From positions 37,692,585 to 37,756,584 of the forward strand of contig CM055102.1 in assembly GCA_029204225.1 (NCBI GenBank): a DNA stretch of 64,000 nt. The letters are read 5' to 3'. The DNA comes from Diphasiastrum complanatum. Lineage: Eukaryota > Streptophyta > Lycopodiopsida > Lycopodiales > Lycopodiaceae. Below the pieces are notes generated by a model that was not told the DNA's origin, made no database searches, and saw only the letters and a list, made by a program, of their open reading frames with translations. This document shows, piece by piece, positions 45,326-55,930 of the stretch (its first letter is position 1; every line of letters begins with the position of its first letter). The translations under genes and the position numbers were made by a program.

Positions 45326-46256
45326 TTAATTTAAAAAGTATGAACATACCAGTGTATTTATTAGACAAATTTGTCTTTTCAACTTGTTAACATCAAAATC
45401 ACAATTTGTCAATAGAGGGTGGCCAAAGGAACTATTTATATATGCAGCAATGTTTCCATGCACATCTAGACGTCCATCAATGTATGTACGATTTGCCCTT
45501 GAGATGTTGCCTCCTTGCATGCGTTACTCCTCTAAAGAACAAGCATTTGAATTTAAGCCATATACTTGCATCCTCCAGTGGTGACGACACAAAGCATGCC
45601 AATCACCAATTGCATTGAGGTCCTGCATATGGCATCAATGTCACAACACTATTTAAAGGGACCTCAATACTACTCAATGCAAAAAGGCCCAAACCAGCCT
45701 CAGAAAAGTGTTCACTAGGCATGATCATGTACATTCGACCCCAATACGTAAATGGTGTTCCATTTAATATTAATGGTGATTGGAGTGGCCAACACAAATA
45801 TCTACTTCTAATAAAAGTTTTTACTAATGGTTGCAAGGTAGGTGGAAGAGGAAGGTCAGACAAAGAACCTAGAATGTCTTTTGACACATCAACAGTGCGT
45901 AGTAATTTGCAATTATCTTTCAAACTAGTCATAATACGTCCAAGACGTGTTTTCTTTTTTAAAGGAGTGGTCATGTTTGTGGAATCCACGTGGAATATCG
46001 TGGAGGACTCATGTGCAACATCTAGGATAGGTGTAATTGAGTGGTAAGAACGTTCTAGAGATTTGGAGACATGGATTGAATCACGAGGCATTGATGAACT
46101 AATTATATCATGCAAGGGGTCATCATCAACAAGAGCATCATCTAGGACCAATGATGATCCAAAATCAATATTCATGTGATTTATCCTATCAATAATATTC
46201 TCAATCTCTCTTGCAACTCTTTTTCTTGAAACCAACTTATTGTCCTTCTTCTGCAA
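45326..46256 (-). pseudogene. SET-domain-like segment within the CACTA-like element
   Basis: The 217-codon minus-strand frame 46256-45603 has a polar N-terminal half, then LPLPPTLQPLVKTFIRSRYLCWPLQSPLIL and EAGLGLFALSSIEVPLNSVV, the start of a SET fold (GxGxFA, then a hydrophobic strand and MPYAG). After a one-base shift near 45610 the frame continues with WHALCRHHW, one TAA (near 45532), then YIDGRLDVHGNIAAYINSS and NCDF at 45326-45520. These match the SET block YID...GNxAxxINHSC-PNC, here with SS in place of HS. The C-terminal GEEL...Y part was not seen. SET proteins methylate lysines, usually on histones; the degraded NHS motif and breaks argue against activity in this copy. Confidence 0.6.
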
Positions 46257-46290
46257 AAGTTGAAAATGTTAGGTGTATCAGTTTTTTTTT

Positions 46291-46292
46291 TT

Positions 46293-46324
<32 letters not shown>

Positions 46325-46325
46325 A
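46291..46325. repeat. (CT)n microsatellite
   Basis: A CT run of about 30 bases after a T run. It falls near the 5' end of the SET-like frame. Confidence 0.95.
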
Positions 46326-46649
46326 AGCATGAAACATAAATTAATATATAACACAAACGATAAATCAGTAGCATGAAACACACACACAAACACACGCACG
46401 CGCACACACACCCACCCACACCGACCCTAAACACACATGAAGAGAAAAACAGAGAGAACATTACAGAGTGCTAATCAAAACTCTCAAACCACACGATTAT
46501 ATCTTACCCCAGAATGTCACCACATGTTCCCTCCCTGCGGCGTTTGGGCTTTTTTGTGAAACTCATCTTCCAACAAAAAACATTTGAACCACACCTTTAA
46601 CGGAAAAAAAACAAGGGCTACACACCTTCCTAGAATTGGGAATGTTGGT

Positions 46650-46651
<2 letters not shown>

Positions 46652-46745
<94 letters not shown>
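46652..46745. repeat. (CT)n microsatellite, long
   Basis: A perfect CT run of about 94 bases between the zinc-finger segment and the SET-like segment of the element, in non-coding DNA. Confidence 0.97.
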
Positions 46746-46748
<3 letters not shown>

Positions 46749-46920
46749 CATGAATGAGAGGCTATCATGGGTGATTGAATATGGAAATCAAGATTAACTA
46801 CATCTAATCATTCTATTTGGATTTTTTCTTTTAGAAGCAAGTGAGAGATTAACTTCATCTAATCATTCTATTTTGATTTTTCCTTTTAGAAGCAAATGAG
46901 AGATCAACTTCATCTAAATA

Positions 46921-47261
46921 TTATATTTGGATTTTTCCTTTTAAAAGCAAGTGAGAGATTAACTTCAAAGGATTGTGGCACTCATCCGATCGCTCAATAT
47001 ATATTGGCCAAACTATACCTGAAGTGTCATAAAGGTCAAAGATTAAAGCATTTCCGTAAAACACTTTAAAGAGTTTACCTCTCGTACTCTTGGATTCTGT
47101 GTGTGCACTCCATTGGCCCAAATATGATCGTTGACAATCCTCCTTGTCCGAATCCTAAGGCCTTTGCATTGTGTGCATGTACATGGTATCCTCTCATCAT
47201 ATTCTGGTTGAAATTGGTCCAATAATCCAATTGCAAATTGTACAAATTCTTTCAGTGTCAT
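46921..47261 (-). pseudogene. TNP2 N-terminal zinc-binding (transposase-associated) domain
   Basis: The minus-strand frame 47043-47261 reads LKEFVQFAIGLLDQF, then IPCTCTQCKGLRIRTRR and IVNDHIWANG. This matches the transposase-associated domain at the N-terminus of TNP2, whose form is CPCxxC...VxxHLxxxGF. An overlapping frame (46921-47121) continues WANGVHTQN-like sequence and ends with LLLKGKIQI. The domain probably binds zinc and helps DNA recognition. Upstream pieces at 47480-47839 (minus) encode a Ser/Asp-rich peptide and a basic helix (PRDLEKEKRIELYHRKKEQ) that may be 5' exons. Confidence 0.65.
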
Positions 47262-47839
47262 TCAAGTGAAAATTGACAAATTCTAACATGTGACAAAAAT
47301 TGACAAAATAGTCTTTGTACATTTAGTGCATTTTCAACCTTCATTTGTGATGGAGTGGTGTCTTGGCTTTCCAAAGAGCAATATACTATATCCAAAGAGC
47401 AAATTGGATTACATCACTATTACAAATAAAAAAAATTATGACATAAATCAATATACATACATGTGATGGATCAATAGGCGGTCTACGTCAACTGATGGAA
47501 GAGCTTGAAAATGAACCAGTCAAATAGTTGTTCATTGTACTTTAGTCTTGCTTGCTCCTTTTTTCTGTGATAGAGCTCAATTCTTTTTTCTTTCTCTAAA
47601 TCACGTGGAGGTACGATAATTTCCCTAGGATTCATAATTCCAATCAAATGTCATTGTAAGAATAAATTTGCAAGAAAAATTATACACCCATATTCAAATA
47701 ACAAATAAAGTGCAATTGATGTCAATATCAATAACGATATATACTTGTTGTTGCGATCATGAAATGAATCGCTATCTGTTGATGATGACATCGTCAATGA
47801 CATATGCACACTGTAGTCAGCTACTCTATACCACATCAT

Positions 47840-49036
47840 AAGTAATCATTATGAGACCGTATGTACTGAACAAATATAATAAAATTTGTTAAAGACATGC
47901 CAACATCTAATCTATGTATATTCTACTTATGCTTAATGTAAATCTAATATTCTAGTAACATTGCTATCAAGAAAATTGCTTGGGTGGGGCAACACATGAC
48001 GAGCAATCAAAATGAGATTCATATTGACAAATGTTAGACATCAGTAGACAGTGGTGCAGGCCTATCTCAACTAATTTAAAGACCACATAGCAGTCAATGT
48101 TTGAAGCTCTCAGTTTAAACTCTTTTCTAAGATGAGTGATGATCTCACTCGATCTTTCTTTCAAGATGGAATAATCAAAATCAAACAATCAGTTATATAC
48201 TCAATTGATTCATTGCCCACTCAATCACTCATTTGATTAATTAATACTTGGCTCGAGTTAGTTAAAGATAAATCTCTTTGGATTGGCCTAGTGTGCCATG
48301 GTATCTCATGACGAGCAATATGCATTCGCCCTTTCTATCTATGATTGCTTTGTATGCAAGTAATCATATACTAGATAACACACCATTGATCAACATCTTT
48401 ATTACAGTGCTAAATGATATTTCAACTAATTACTATGATTTCATATAAGGTTATATAGGTCACACACCAACAATTAAAAAGATTTATCATATGGGTCACA
48501 TATTACTAAGGTCCTCAATATAACATAAATACTTTTGATCATGAATCTAAATGACCCCATGCAACCATTTAAGAGGCCACATGACAAAAGCAAATTTTTT
48601 TTATTTGACCATGTAATTATGTCATCAAGTTATATCAAATCTATAACACCTAGATTATTAATAAACTAAATGTTTTATGACATCATCGATTTGACATAAT
48701 ATTATGTCATAAAATCTTAAAAAACTTGTCAAATTACTTGTTTTATAATATTATGTATTATTTTTTATCTCATGATTTTGTCTTGTATGTCAAATCTCAA
48801 GAAAAATAAAATTTATAACAATATAAAACTAGTTTTAACAATTAAATACTACCATAATGATCTTTGAATTGATTTTTTTACATTCCATCATATTAAAAAA
48901 TATAGTTTATGTAAAATCCTACAATAAAATATTCTCATAAAATCTAGAAAAGATTATGAGAATATTGAATGACATTTGAAGCATGCAAGCCCATGTGGGG
49001 GACCCTCTCACATGCCAAGAGAGGGAAAAAAAAAAA
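47840..49036. other. AT-rich spacer between the divergent transposon genes
   Basis: No gene recognised. The stretch 48400-48960 is very AT-rich. A minus-strand ORF at 47967-48188 is short and unassigned. It presumably includes the regulatory region for both divergent genes. Confidence 0.4.
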
Positions 49037-49112
49037 CAAGTGGAACATCCATGCATGGATATCGCGTGCATTATCCACACGTGGATAACTTTTGCATGGA
49101 TAATCCATGCGA
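49037..49112. repeat. Second palindrome cluster upstream of the TnpA-like gene
   Basis: Degenerate copies of the left-end palindrome occur: ATCCATGCATGGATATCGCG, ATTATCCACACGTGGATAA and GCATGGATAATCCATGC. They lie 330-400 bases before the TnpA-like start codon. In En/Spm, TnpA binds such repeats and regulates the promoter, so these may be operator-like sites. Confidence 0.65.
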
Positions 49113-49439
49113 AACTTGAATGTCAATAAAATAGCATTTTCGCAAGCATTCTTGCTCCTCTTCTTTTGCTTTCAAGTTTTATAGGTTTTCTTATCTAGTG
49201 TTTAGTGCTCTTGTTTGCTATTGCTCTTCTAAGCTCTATAGATTTTTTGCTTTTGGTTGCTCTTCATTGCTAGTGAACTTGCTCTTGCTTTTGCTTGCTC
49301 TATTGATCTTGTTTGTTCTTGCTTACTATTAATCTATTGCTTTCTATTCATTGCTTACTCTTCTAATCTAAAAGTACTCAATACTCTTTCACTCCCATTC
49401 TCCACTACTTTCTAACTTTTAAAGTTTTTCTTTGATACA

Positions 49440-50548
49440 ATGTTTTCAAGTGGTAGGTCAAGTGGAAGGTCAAGTGGGAGACCATCTAGGAGAAGAGCTC
49501 ATGAGGAGCCCGAAGAATATAATCAAGAGTGGTTTGAGAATCTATCTCCTCAACAAAGAGATAGAATCAAAAATCTTGTGTTATCTTCTTCGGGTGAATC
49601 ATCCGAGAGAAGAGCTTCCGAAGATGCCCCTTCCCAAGAATCGTGCAGTGTGTATTATGATCTTAATCCACGTGGTGGAGTTATAAAAAAAACTCGTGGC
49701 AATGTAGTTTATGCTCATTTGCATAATTTAGTTGCTTTATATTTTGGTAAAGATTACATGATCGATTGGTCCTCCCAATCGCTTGAAGACAAAAATAAAA
49801 TAATAGAGACTTTGTATTCTAAATTCCCTCAATCCAATGCTTTTAGTAGCACTTGGGCCTTGAATACAATGTGCCTTTGGATTCGAAACAAAAGGCAATT
49901 GATGAGAAGAGCCGTGAGGAATCCCAAGAATCCCACGAAGCCTGGATGGTGCTCCAAAAGGTATTGGAAGAAGGTGAAAGGGGAATTGTTGCAAAACAAT
50001 CCCCAAAAGTATGAACAACAACGGAGGGCCGCCGCCGAAAAGCTCTTAAAACATGGCCAAAGTCACTTGGGATCGGGAGGAAGGGGCAATCTAGAGGCCC
50101 AATTTGTAAGTGCAATATTTTTTAATATAATTCTATTTTTGTAGTGAGATTGTTAACGTTTTTTATTGCTAAACTATATTGTATTGCTAAACTATGTTTT
50201 TTTGTTGAATGTAGCTTAGTGATTTTCGAAGACACATGACCGCCGCAGAGTACAAGCAAGGTTACGATCATGGATATGCCGACCTAAAGGCTTTTATGGA
50301 ATCCCATGGATTGTTTCCAATTGTAAACTCTTAACCTTTATTGTTTTATGATTGTTTACTTTGTGGTTTACAAGTAAGTTTAATCTCAATTTAATTAAAT
50401 CTTTGATTCTATTTTGTAGAGAGGCTCTACAACTTCAAGTGTTCGTGATGTGGAAGAAAATGTGAAAAATGTGAAAGAGAACGTGGAAGAGTACGTAAAT
50501 GAGAGCAAAGGGGAGTTTGAAGATGTGGACACCAACGTACACCTATAA
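49440..50548 (+). CDS. TnpA-like CACTA accessory protein, three exons
   Basis: Exons 49440-50105, 50215-50322 and 50420-50548 join in phase (introns start GTAAGT and GTAAAC and end GTAG and GTAG), giving 300 codons with no internal stop. The start has a Ser/Gly/Arg-rich head (repeated GRSS). A TnpA/Ptta-like domain follows: IDWSSQSLEDKNKIIETLYS, a Trp-rich strand (WALNTMCLWIRNKRQLMR), basic KPGWCSKRYWKKVKG and KHGQSHLGSGGRGNLE, matching the HTxGSKSF-type block. Exon 2 reads DFRRHMTAAEYKQGYDHGY. Exon 3 is coiled-coil-like (VEENVKNVKENVEEYVNES). TnpA binds subterminal repeats and assists TNP2. The TAA at 50546 is followed in frame by an acidic tail (DEGGEEGGSDDE) and TAG, so the original end was probably 12-13 codons later. 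Confidence 0.72.
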
Positions 50549-50884
50549 GATGAAGGAGGCGAGGAGGGAGGAAGTGATGATGAGTAGAGGTTTTTAAATT
50601 AAATGTAAGGCCTTGTAGAAGACAATGTAGGAAGAGAGAATTTATTCTCTCATCAATGTACTTGTTTTTAAATCAATCAATATAATGTTTTGGCATCACA
50701 TCGTTCTTGCAAAAATTTTGAATGCATATATTTTTAATTCATGAATGCAGATGTATAGTCTATTGAATGCACATCTATTGATTGCAAATGTATTTATTGA
50801 TGTATTCAATGCAATAAATAGTCTATTTAATGCACATCTATGCAATGCAAATGTATCCATTGATGAATTCAATGTAATGTATCT
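50549..50884 (+). other. 3' flank of the TnpA-like gene with ATGCAAATGTAT repeats
   Basis: Contains the lost acidic tail to 50588, AATCAATCAATATAATG near 50672 as a possible polyadenylation region, and several copies of (A)TGCA(A/C)AT(G/C)TAT(T/C) between 50740 and 50870. No inverted CACTA tip was found. Confidence 0.4.
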
Positions 50885-51175
50885 ATTTTAGCTGTCCATG
50901 CCTCATTTTGCCTCATTGATTCGATCTTTTCTGACTTTGCTTGCTTCCAAAATTCTCTCTCTGAATTTTGGATAGCTTCTTGATAGGTTGTTGGTTCTTC
51001 AATGAAGCTGCAAAATTCGAACTCTGTATCTTTGCTCCATTGAAGATTGTCAGTGTATCATTCTGGAGGTCTTTTTTGTCTTGTAGACCTTCTTGGTCCT
51101 GTCTGTCGATGTTGGTTCGTTTCATCTTTGTCAGGTCGATCTTCAGCTTTCTGTTGCTCATGAGTCTGGGGCTCA
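50885..51175 (-). pseudogene. Copia fragment, integrase-RT linker, minus strand
   Basis: The minus strand reads the basic motif RRSTRQKRPPE near 51090, then a peptide containing SFIEEPTTYQEAIQ and the RT start (degenerate NEAW/TAK). These are the standard features between Copia integrase and RT. Frameshifts and a stop are present. It ends abruptly at about 51175, where an oppositely oriented Copia piece starts. Confidence 0.7.
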
Positions 51176-51430
51176 ATGTTCGAAAGTATGGCAATGAAGA
51201 AGGAGATGGATGTGATAATGATAGATCTATCTCCAAACAAAAAGCACATTGACAACATATGGGTGTATAAAACAAGGTTTCATGTAGATGGTGCAATTGT
51301 GAAACACAAAGCACGTTTGGTAGTCAAAGGATATGAGCAAAGCAAGGAAATTAACTACAAAACAAACATTTGCTCCTGGGCTAAGTCGACAACAAAATTA
51401 ACAACATTCAAAATTGTGTACATATTCATT
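51176..51430 (+). pseudogene. Copia RT fragment, plus strand
   Basis: The plus-strand frame reads ESMAMKKEMDVIMIDLSPNK, NIWVYKTRFHVDGAIVKHK and ARLVVKGYEQSKEINY, the N-terminal boxes of RVT_2. A damaged APVAK box follows and the similarity stops. No LTR or other domain is nearby. It meets the minus-strand fragment head to head. Confidence 0.82.
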
Positions 51431-51564
51431 TTCATTCCTCACAATTTTATCTACCTTAAGAGCATAAACTTCACTCACAGTTTGTATCTAACTTAAGAAT
51501 TTTTTTATAATTAATAGCATTGGAAATTACCTACATATTTAAGTCTATACTGAAAACATAGAAG

Positions 51565-54500
51565 TCATAGCTGCTTTTGAATCAGCAAATCAGAATATCC
51601 AAGTGACAAAGAATTTGTCGTGGACGTGTTTTTTTGAAATTCACATCCACAAAAATACGAAAACAACAAGTTGTCTACATGGATACATTTTTGGGTCACA
51701 TTGCCTCTCCAATGTTCTAACCATTCCCTTTGCATAAGATGGCAAATGGCTATGGTTGAGGAAACAACATGACAGACTATGTAGAAAAGTTTATGTAACT
51801 GAACAATGTCTATTTTCAACCGATCATCTCTGGAAGTTATCGAAATCCCATTGCTCAATTTCCTCAACATCATCATCGTCAGAGTCCATTTCAACCGTTT
51901 GGACAACAAATAGCCTGATCGAAGTCCATTGCAATGCAGTCTCTATTGGTGTTGGCGCATGCATACAATGTCCTATCGCATCCAAGGAAAGGATCCACAA
52001 CAACTCTAAAAGCTCTACAACATAGCTCCACCAAAAAATGAATGAGATGTGGACTTCTCCATCCCACATCATAATGGTCATGACATCATCAGACCAAGCA
52101 GATACTCAGATTCGTTGTAGTGGTGCACCCAATGATTTGTCGTGCTTGAGAATAACAATGGATCGATCGTATCAGAATCTCTCATTCGAATTGTCGGAGA
52201 TGCATTAGCACGATATGAAATATAGGTACCTTGCATATATACCTGCACAAGACAATGCACAAAAAACAATTTCATTTACTAGAAATGCACATAAATGTGA
52301 TGCACTTTAAAACAATACCAAATTTTCTATTATCGGGTACTTGAATCTACGTAGTTTAGATTCCAAACTTATCAACTCCACGCAGGATAGCGTGTCTTAG
52401 CACTCTCATTCCACATTTTCTAATAAATGTCAACAAATGAAATGTAATCGATTCCAACAAAGCAACACACCAATCATGTATCATCAAGAATAGATGATGT
52501 GATATGGCAGGATGCCTTGAAACGTCCATCGACAACTGTATTCCACAATGGAACATTGTTTGAAAAACTTAATGGCACTATATTTGTAGAAAAATCCAGC
52601 AAAATTGTGTCCACACTGGCACTAACACTTTTACCTCATCTGATTGTTGTATCTGTGCAACTTATTGCAAACGCAAAAGCAAATTGTGCATCTCATTAGC
52701 AATTGTTTTTTTGGATGCACATCTGGAAACATTCATAATGTCCTCGTAAATGGTGAATATCTGACATAGCACAAACAAAATCATTGTCAACATATATAGT
52801 ATAGAAGAAATCAACAACTCGGTAAAAGTATGTGTCAAATATAAGTCCATGAAAAAATCACACAACAAAGTAATCTAGCGCATATTCAACTTTGCTACTA
52901 CACTTTGACAGCGATGGTCGGATGTACTTTGGTGAGTCTCGCACTCGCTTAGTAGGTGGCATAGCCATTGTCACAATAGAAGTCAACGGTGATTTTGCTG
53001 CCTCCTTGCCTCTGCGACTCAATTTCAAAAGATGTTGTTTGGGTACTTGTTCTTCAACCTGAATGTCTGTGTCTCTCAATCTAGTCTCTAATGTAACTCC
53101 CATTTCCACTTCAACATGAAAAACCCTGCTATCTATCACAAGACTAGATAAAGTGCCACTAACATGCATGGTGAAGCTTTATTTTTCATCATCATGGCAT
53201 GAACCAGCAAGAAAGTCTCTCCACCAACAATTATTTGCCAACTCTCAATCACTCAAGAAAGTCTATCCACCAAGGATTATTTGTCAGCTCCCAATCACTC
53301 AAGCTGGCATGGTATTACCGTACATGCAACTCTCTATATTGGACCTTTGAGTCCACACTTAAAATAAGAAAGTATTTTATCCAGCTTTTTAGCCTTCGCC
53401 AAGTAAAACATGTATCTATATCCAACAGTTAAAAATAGATGCCATGTCAGCAAATATGTTTAGACATAAACATATGATATTCAATGCAAACATCAAAAGC
53501 TTTTACTTATGTACCACACGATTGGCACTTCCTTTGATATCTTTTTGCTCTTTTGTTGTCTGGCAAGCTCCATATCTAGCTCAATAGCTGTAAACCTTTT
53601 TTTTTTAATACGACAACTTAAAATCTATGAAAAAGTCATCCAGTGACTCAACATTTTCTACTTGCATTGGCCCTAGATATGGAACACATCAACATCAACA
53701 AAATCTACACGCAAATATAATGGAAACAAACACAAAAAATGAAAGATATGAAAAATCAAAGAACAATGAAGTTAGAACTTACGCAAAGGAATACACTTCT
53801 CTAAAACTTTGTTTGTCGTTTCCAACAAATAATCAAGCCATGTTTGTTTTGCTCCACAATCTAAAATCTTTGTCGCTTCTTGGAATACCAAATTGACCAC
53901 CATTTGCACTTTTTGTCACTTGAAGTAGCTGAGCAACATAGGTGATGTAACTTTTCCAATCCTATATTTATTCCCATGCTTGTCTTGTTGATGCTTGTCA
54001 CCAATTCAACTTACTCCAAACCTAATGCTAGGTTTACGATGCCCAACATTTTTCCCATTTTGTTGGTCCAATGCAAGTGGACTACAAACTCGATATCTTT
54101 TAATATTTTATGCGACTTGTTTATGCTCGCTTCAAATTTAGCTCTTGCATGATCAAGCTCCTTATTTATGTCACTCTACAACAAACCACACGAATTTGAA
54201 AAAATGGTACAAACTGCCATACATAGTGTCATACACATTGCAATGAATAGTTGCATACAACAAAAAATCATACCAATGGCAAAATACATGGACCACCTCA
54301 AATAGTTGAATTGCTTTGTGAGACAATATCCTACACAAGAGAATCAAAGGTGGTGTTGCGTTTTTATGCATCCTCAAATGAGCCATTGAAACATGAAGCA
54401 TGTCAAATGAAATGAGATAGACACATTTTCAATTTCATCCACTGCAGCTAATTTCTTGCGTGATTTTTTGCTCCCTTCAATGACTGCATTCTCACAATCA

Positions 54501-54753
54501 TTAGTAACATTTGGTTCTGTTATTTCCATATTGTCTACAGACATATAATTTTGAGTCTCTTCAACTTCTCCTATTGCCTCCAACGTCAACTGCTCATATG
54601 GAATTTTTATTTCTACTTAGTGTAATCATCTACACATGAACAACAAAGGATTATGTTATGAATTTAGAAAATTGTTGGTAGAATTGATAGTAGAATGTTA
54701 ATATTACCTCATTAGCCAAAACTGCCTCAACCATTTGTTCTTCATTGACGTCC
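51565..54753 (-). pseudogene. Unidentified multi-exon gene remnant
   Basis: I do not recognise this gene. A first exon may be 54753-54709 (MDVNEEQMVEAVLANE with GTAATA after it). Another, at 54580-54425, has EAIGEVEETQNYMSVDN and a basic KKSRKKLAA. One at about 54180-54010 reads DINKELDHARAKFEASINKS. Later frames include 52858-53169 (a basic TKRVRDSPKYIRPSLSK), 52356-52556 and 51824-52081 (ending in the acidic DSDDDDVEEIEQWD). Many stops lie between. The layout, basic/acidic blocks and AT-rich gaps suggest a decayed transposon accessory gene (a Ulp1- or plant-mobile-type protein came to mind), but no catalytic motif supports a name. Confidence 0.3.
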
Positions 54754-55537
54754 ATATTTTTCACTAGAAGCAAAATGCTAGCCTATGATCTTGTCAAAAC
54801 TATGTTATATCAAAAAAGTCCTTGGTGAGAGAAAACAAAATAGATATAGCATGCGACTAGAAAGTGAGAATTCATATACAAAAGCACACTTCTATTATTG
54901 TCTACCTTTGTTATTCTTTACATAGTACAATAAACAATCATGCTTTAGTTGCTAGATCTACCAATGTAAGAACTCTCCAAGGTGACGAGAATTATGCGAA
55001 AATCACAATCCATCATTGAGAGCGTTGAGAAATCTATGGAGAAAATTGGCTTATATTGGCCAACTTCAATGCATGTAAGTTTTGTGTAAAGTTGGTCAAA
55101 TCTCGTAAGAACTTAAACAACAACAAACATTATTTGAAGCATTATTTGTAAAGGATGCAATTAATAGGTAAATGTTATTGAGCTTTTCAAAATCAACTTT
55201 TCAAGCATTATGTCTTACTTAGACAACCCTTACTTTGCAAAACATACATATAAGGCATAGCCTTTGTTTTGAGACATTAAGGAAACAATATTGACTCTAG
55301 AATCAAATCCAACTTTTCACAAAGCGTTATTGGCTTAATATCGATCCTCAGCGGACCCTCAACAAATCAATCCACAATGAATAGACCCAAGTATCTATTT
55401 CGAATTCTAAAGCGGACAGTTTGATTCTACACGTAAAACAGTCAGCCAATAGAATCGATCATGTAAAATCAATCCTTCCTGTTCTGACCTAGGACAATCA
55501 AGGTAGAGTATTTTATGCATAGGTGCAGTTCCTACAT
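54754..55537. other. Non-coding, no feature recognised
   Basis: AT-rich sequence without motif-bearing ORFs. A minus-strand ORF at 55407-55619 overlaps a repeat tip and I do not support it. Confidence 0.4.
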
Positions 55538-55690
55538 CACTAGTACGGCAAGAAAATTTGCCCTGCTTGTGATTTGGTAGGGCAAAATTTATAGATCGTT
55601 GGCAAGACAAATGTTGCAAATCATTGTCAAGATATCAAGTTGCCCTACCATATCGTTGTCAGGGCGTCCTAGTTTGTCTTGCATTAGGAA
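55538..55690. repeat. Possible CACTA-type tip with TTGCCCT subterminal repeats
   Basis: CACTAGTACGGCAAGAAAA begins at 55538. Within 150 bases TTTGCCCTGC, TAGGGCAAAATTT, TTGGCAAGACAAATG, GTTGCCCTACC and TTGTCTTGC occur as inverted and direct short repeats. The pattern fits a CACTA or other terminal-inverted-repeat element end, but no second end was found. Confidence 0.35.
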
Positions 55691-55751
55691 AGCATTGCTA
55701 AATCATTTTGGATCTTGAACAGTTTGAAAAGATACAAAACCTGTGAGAAAT

Positions 55752-55930
55752 TGTCAAAAAATTGGTAAATTTAGCTTGATTAAACCATGTAAATGTGTAC
55801 ATAGGTGGGTCCCACATGTGTGAGTCCATATTGCCACACGTGTAGGCTACCGTAGAAAGTTTATATTTCATTCATAGGGTTATTTATGATGGAATGTAGC
55901 TTTAAGCTTTACGCTCTGATACTAATTTGA
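55752..55930 (+). repeat. LTR fragment related to the outer element at 7.7-14.9 kb
   Basis: TGTGAGAAATTGTC...TTGGTAAATTTAGCTTGAT...AACCATGT resembles the start of the outer element's LTR read on its own strand. A primer-binding-like GCTCTGATACTA follows at about 55913-55924, in the orientation of another minus-strand element whose LTR may start at TGATGGGAG. All are fragments. Confidence 0.45.

Larger units (their letters stand above)
40046..50700 (-). mobile_element. CACTA (En/Spm)-like DNA transposon; right end not located
   Basis: The left tip CACTATCACAACTAGAAAA at 40046 begins with CACTA and breaks a Copia RNase H frame. It is followed by an array of palindromes, a decayed minus-strand TNP2 gene set (41807-47261) and a divergent plus-strand TnpA-like gene (49440-50548). 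A Copia fragment has inserted near 40650-41560. I could not find an inverted copy of the tip on the right side, so the right limit given here (just past the TnpA-like gene) is a guess. The genes themselves are well supported. Confidence 0.6.

Noticed and set aside
49190-49214. TTATCTAGTGTTTAGTG as the right CACTA terminus
   Set aside because: It ends in TAGTG, but the match to the left tip needs several gaps, flanking 3-base duplications differ (CAT against CTC), and it would exclude the TnpA-like gene.
51565-53169. Ulp1-type protease
   Set aside because: A basic motif resembling KRxxKPSKYxxSP suggested it, but no His-Asp-Cys catalytic blocks were found.
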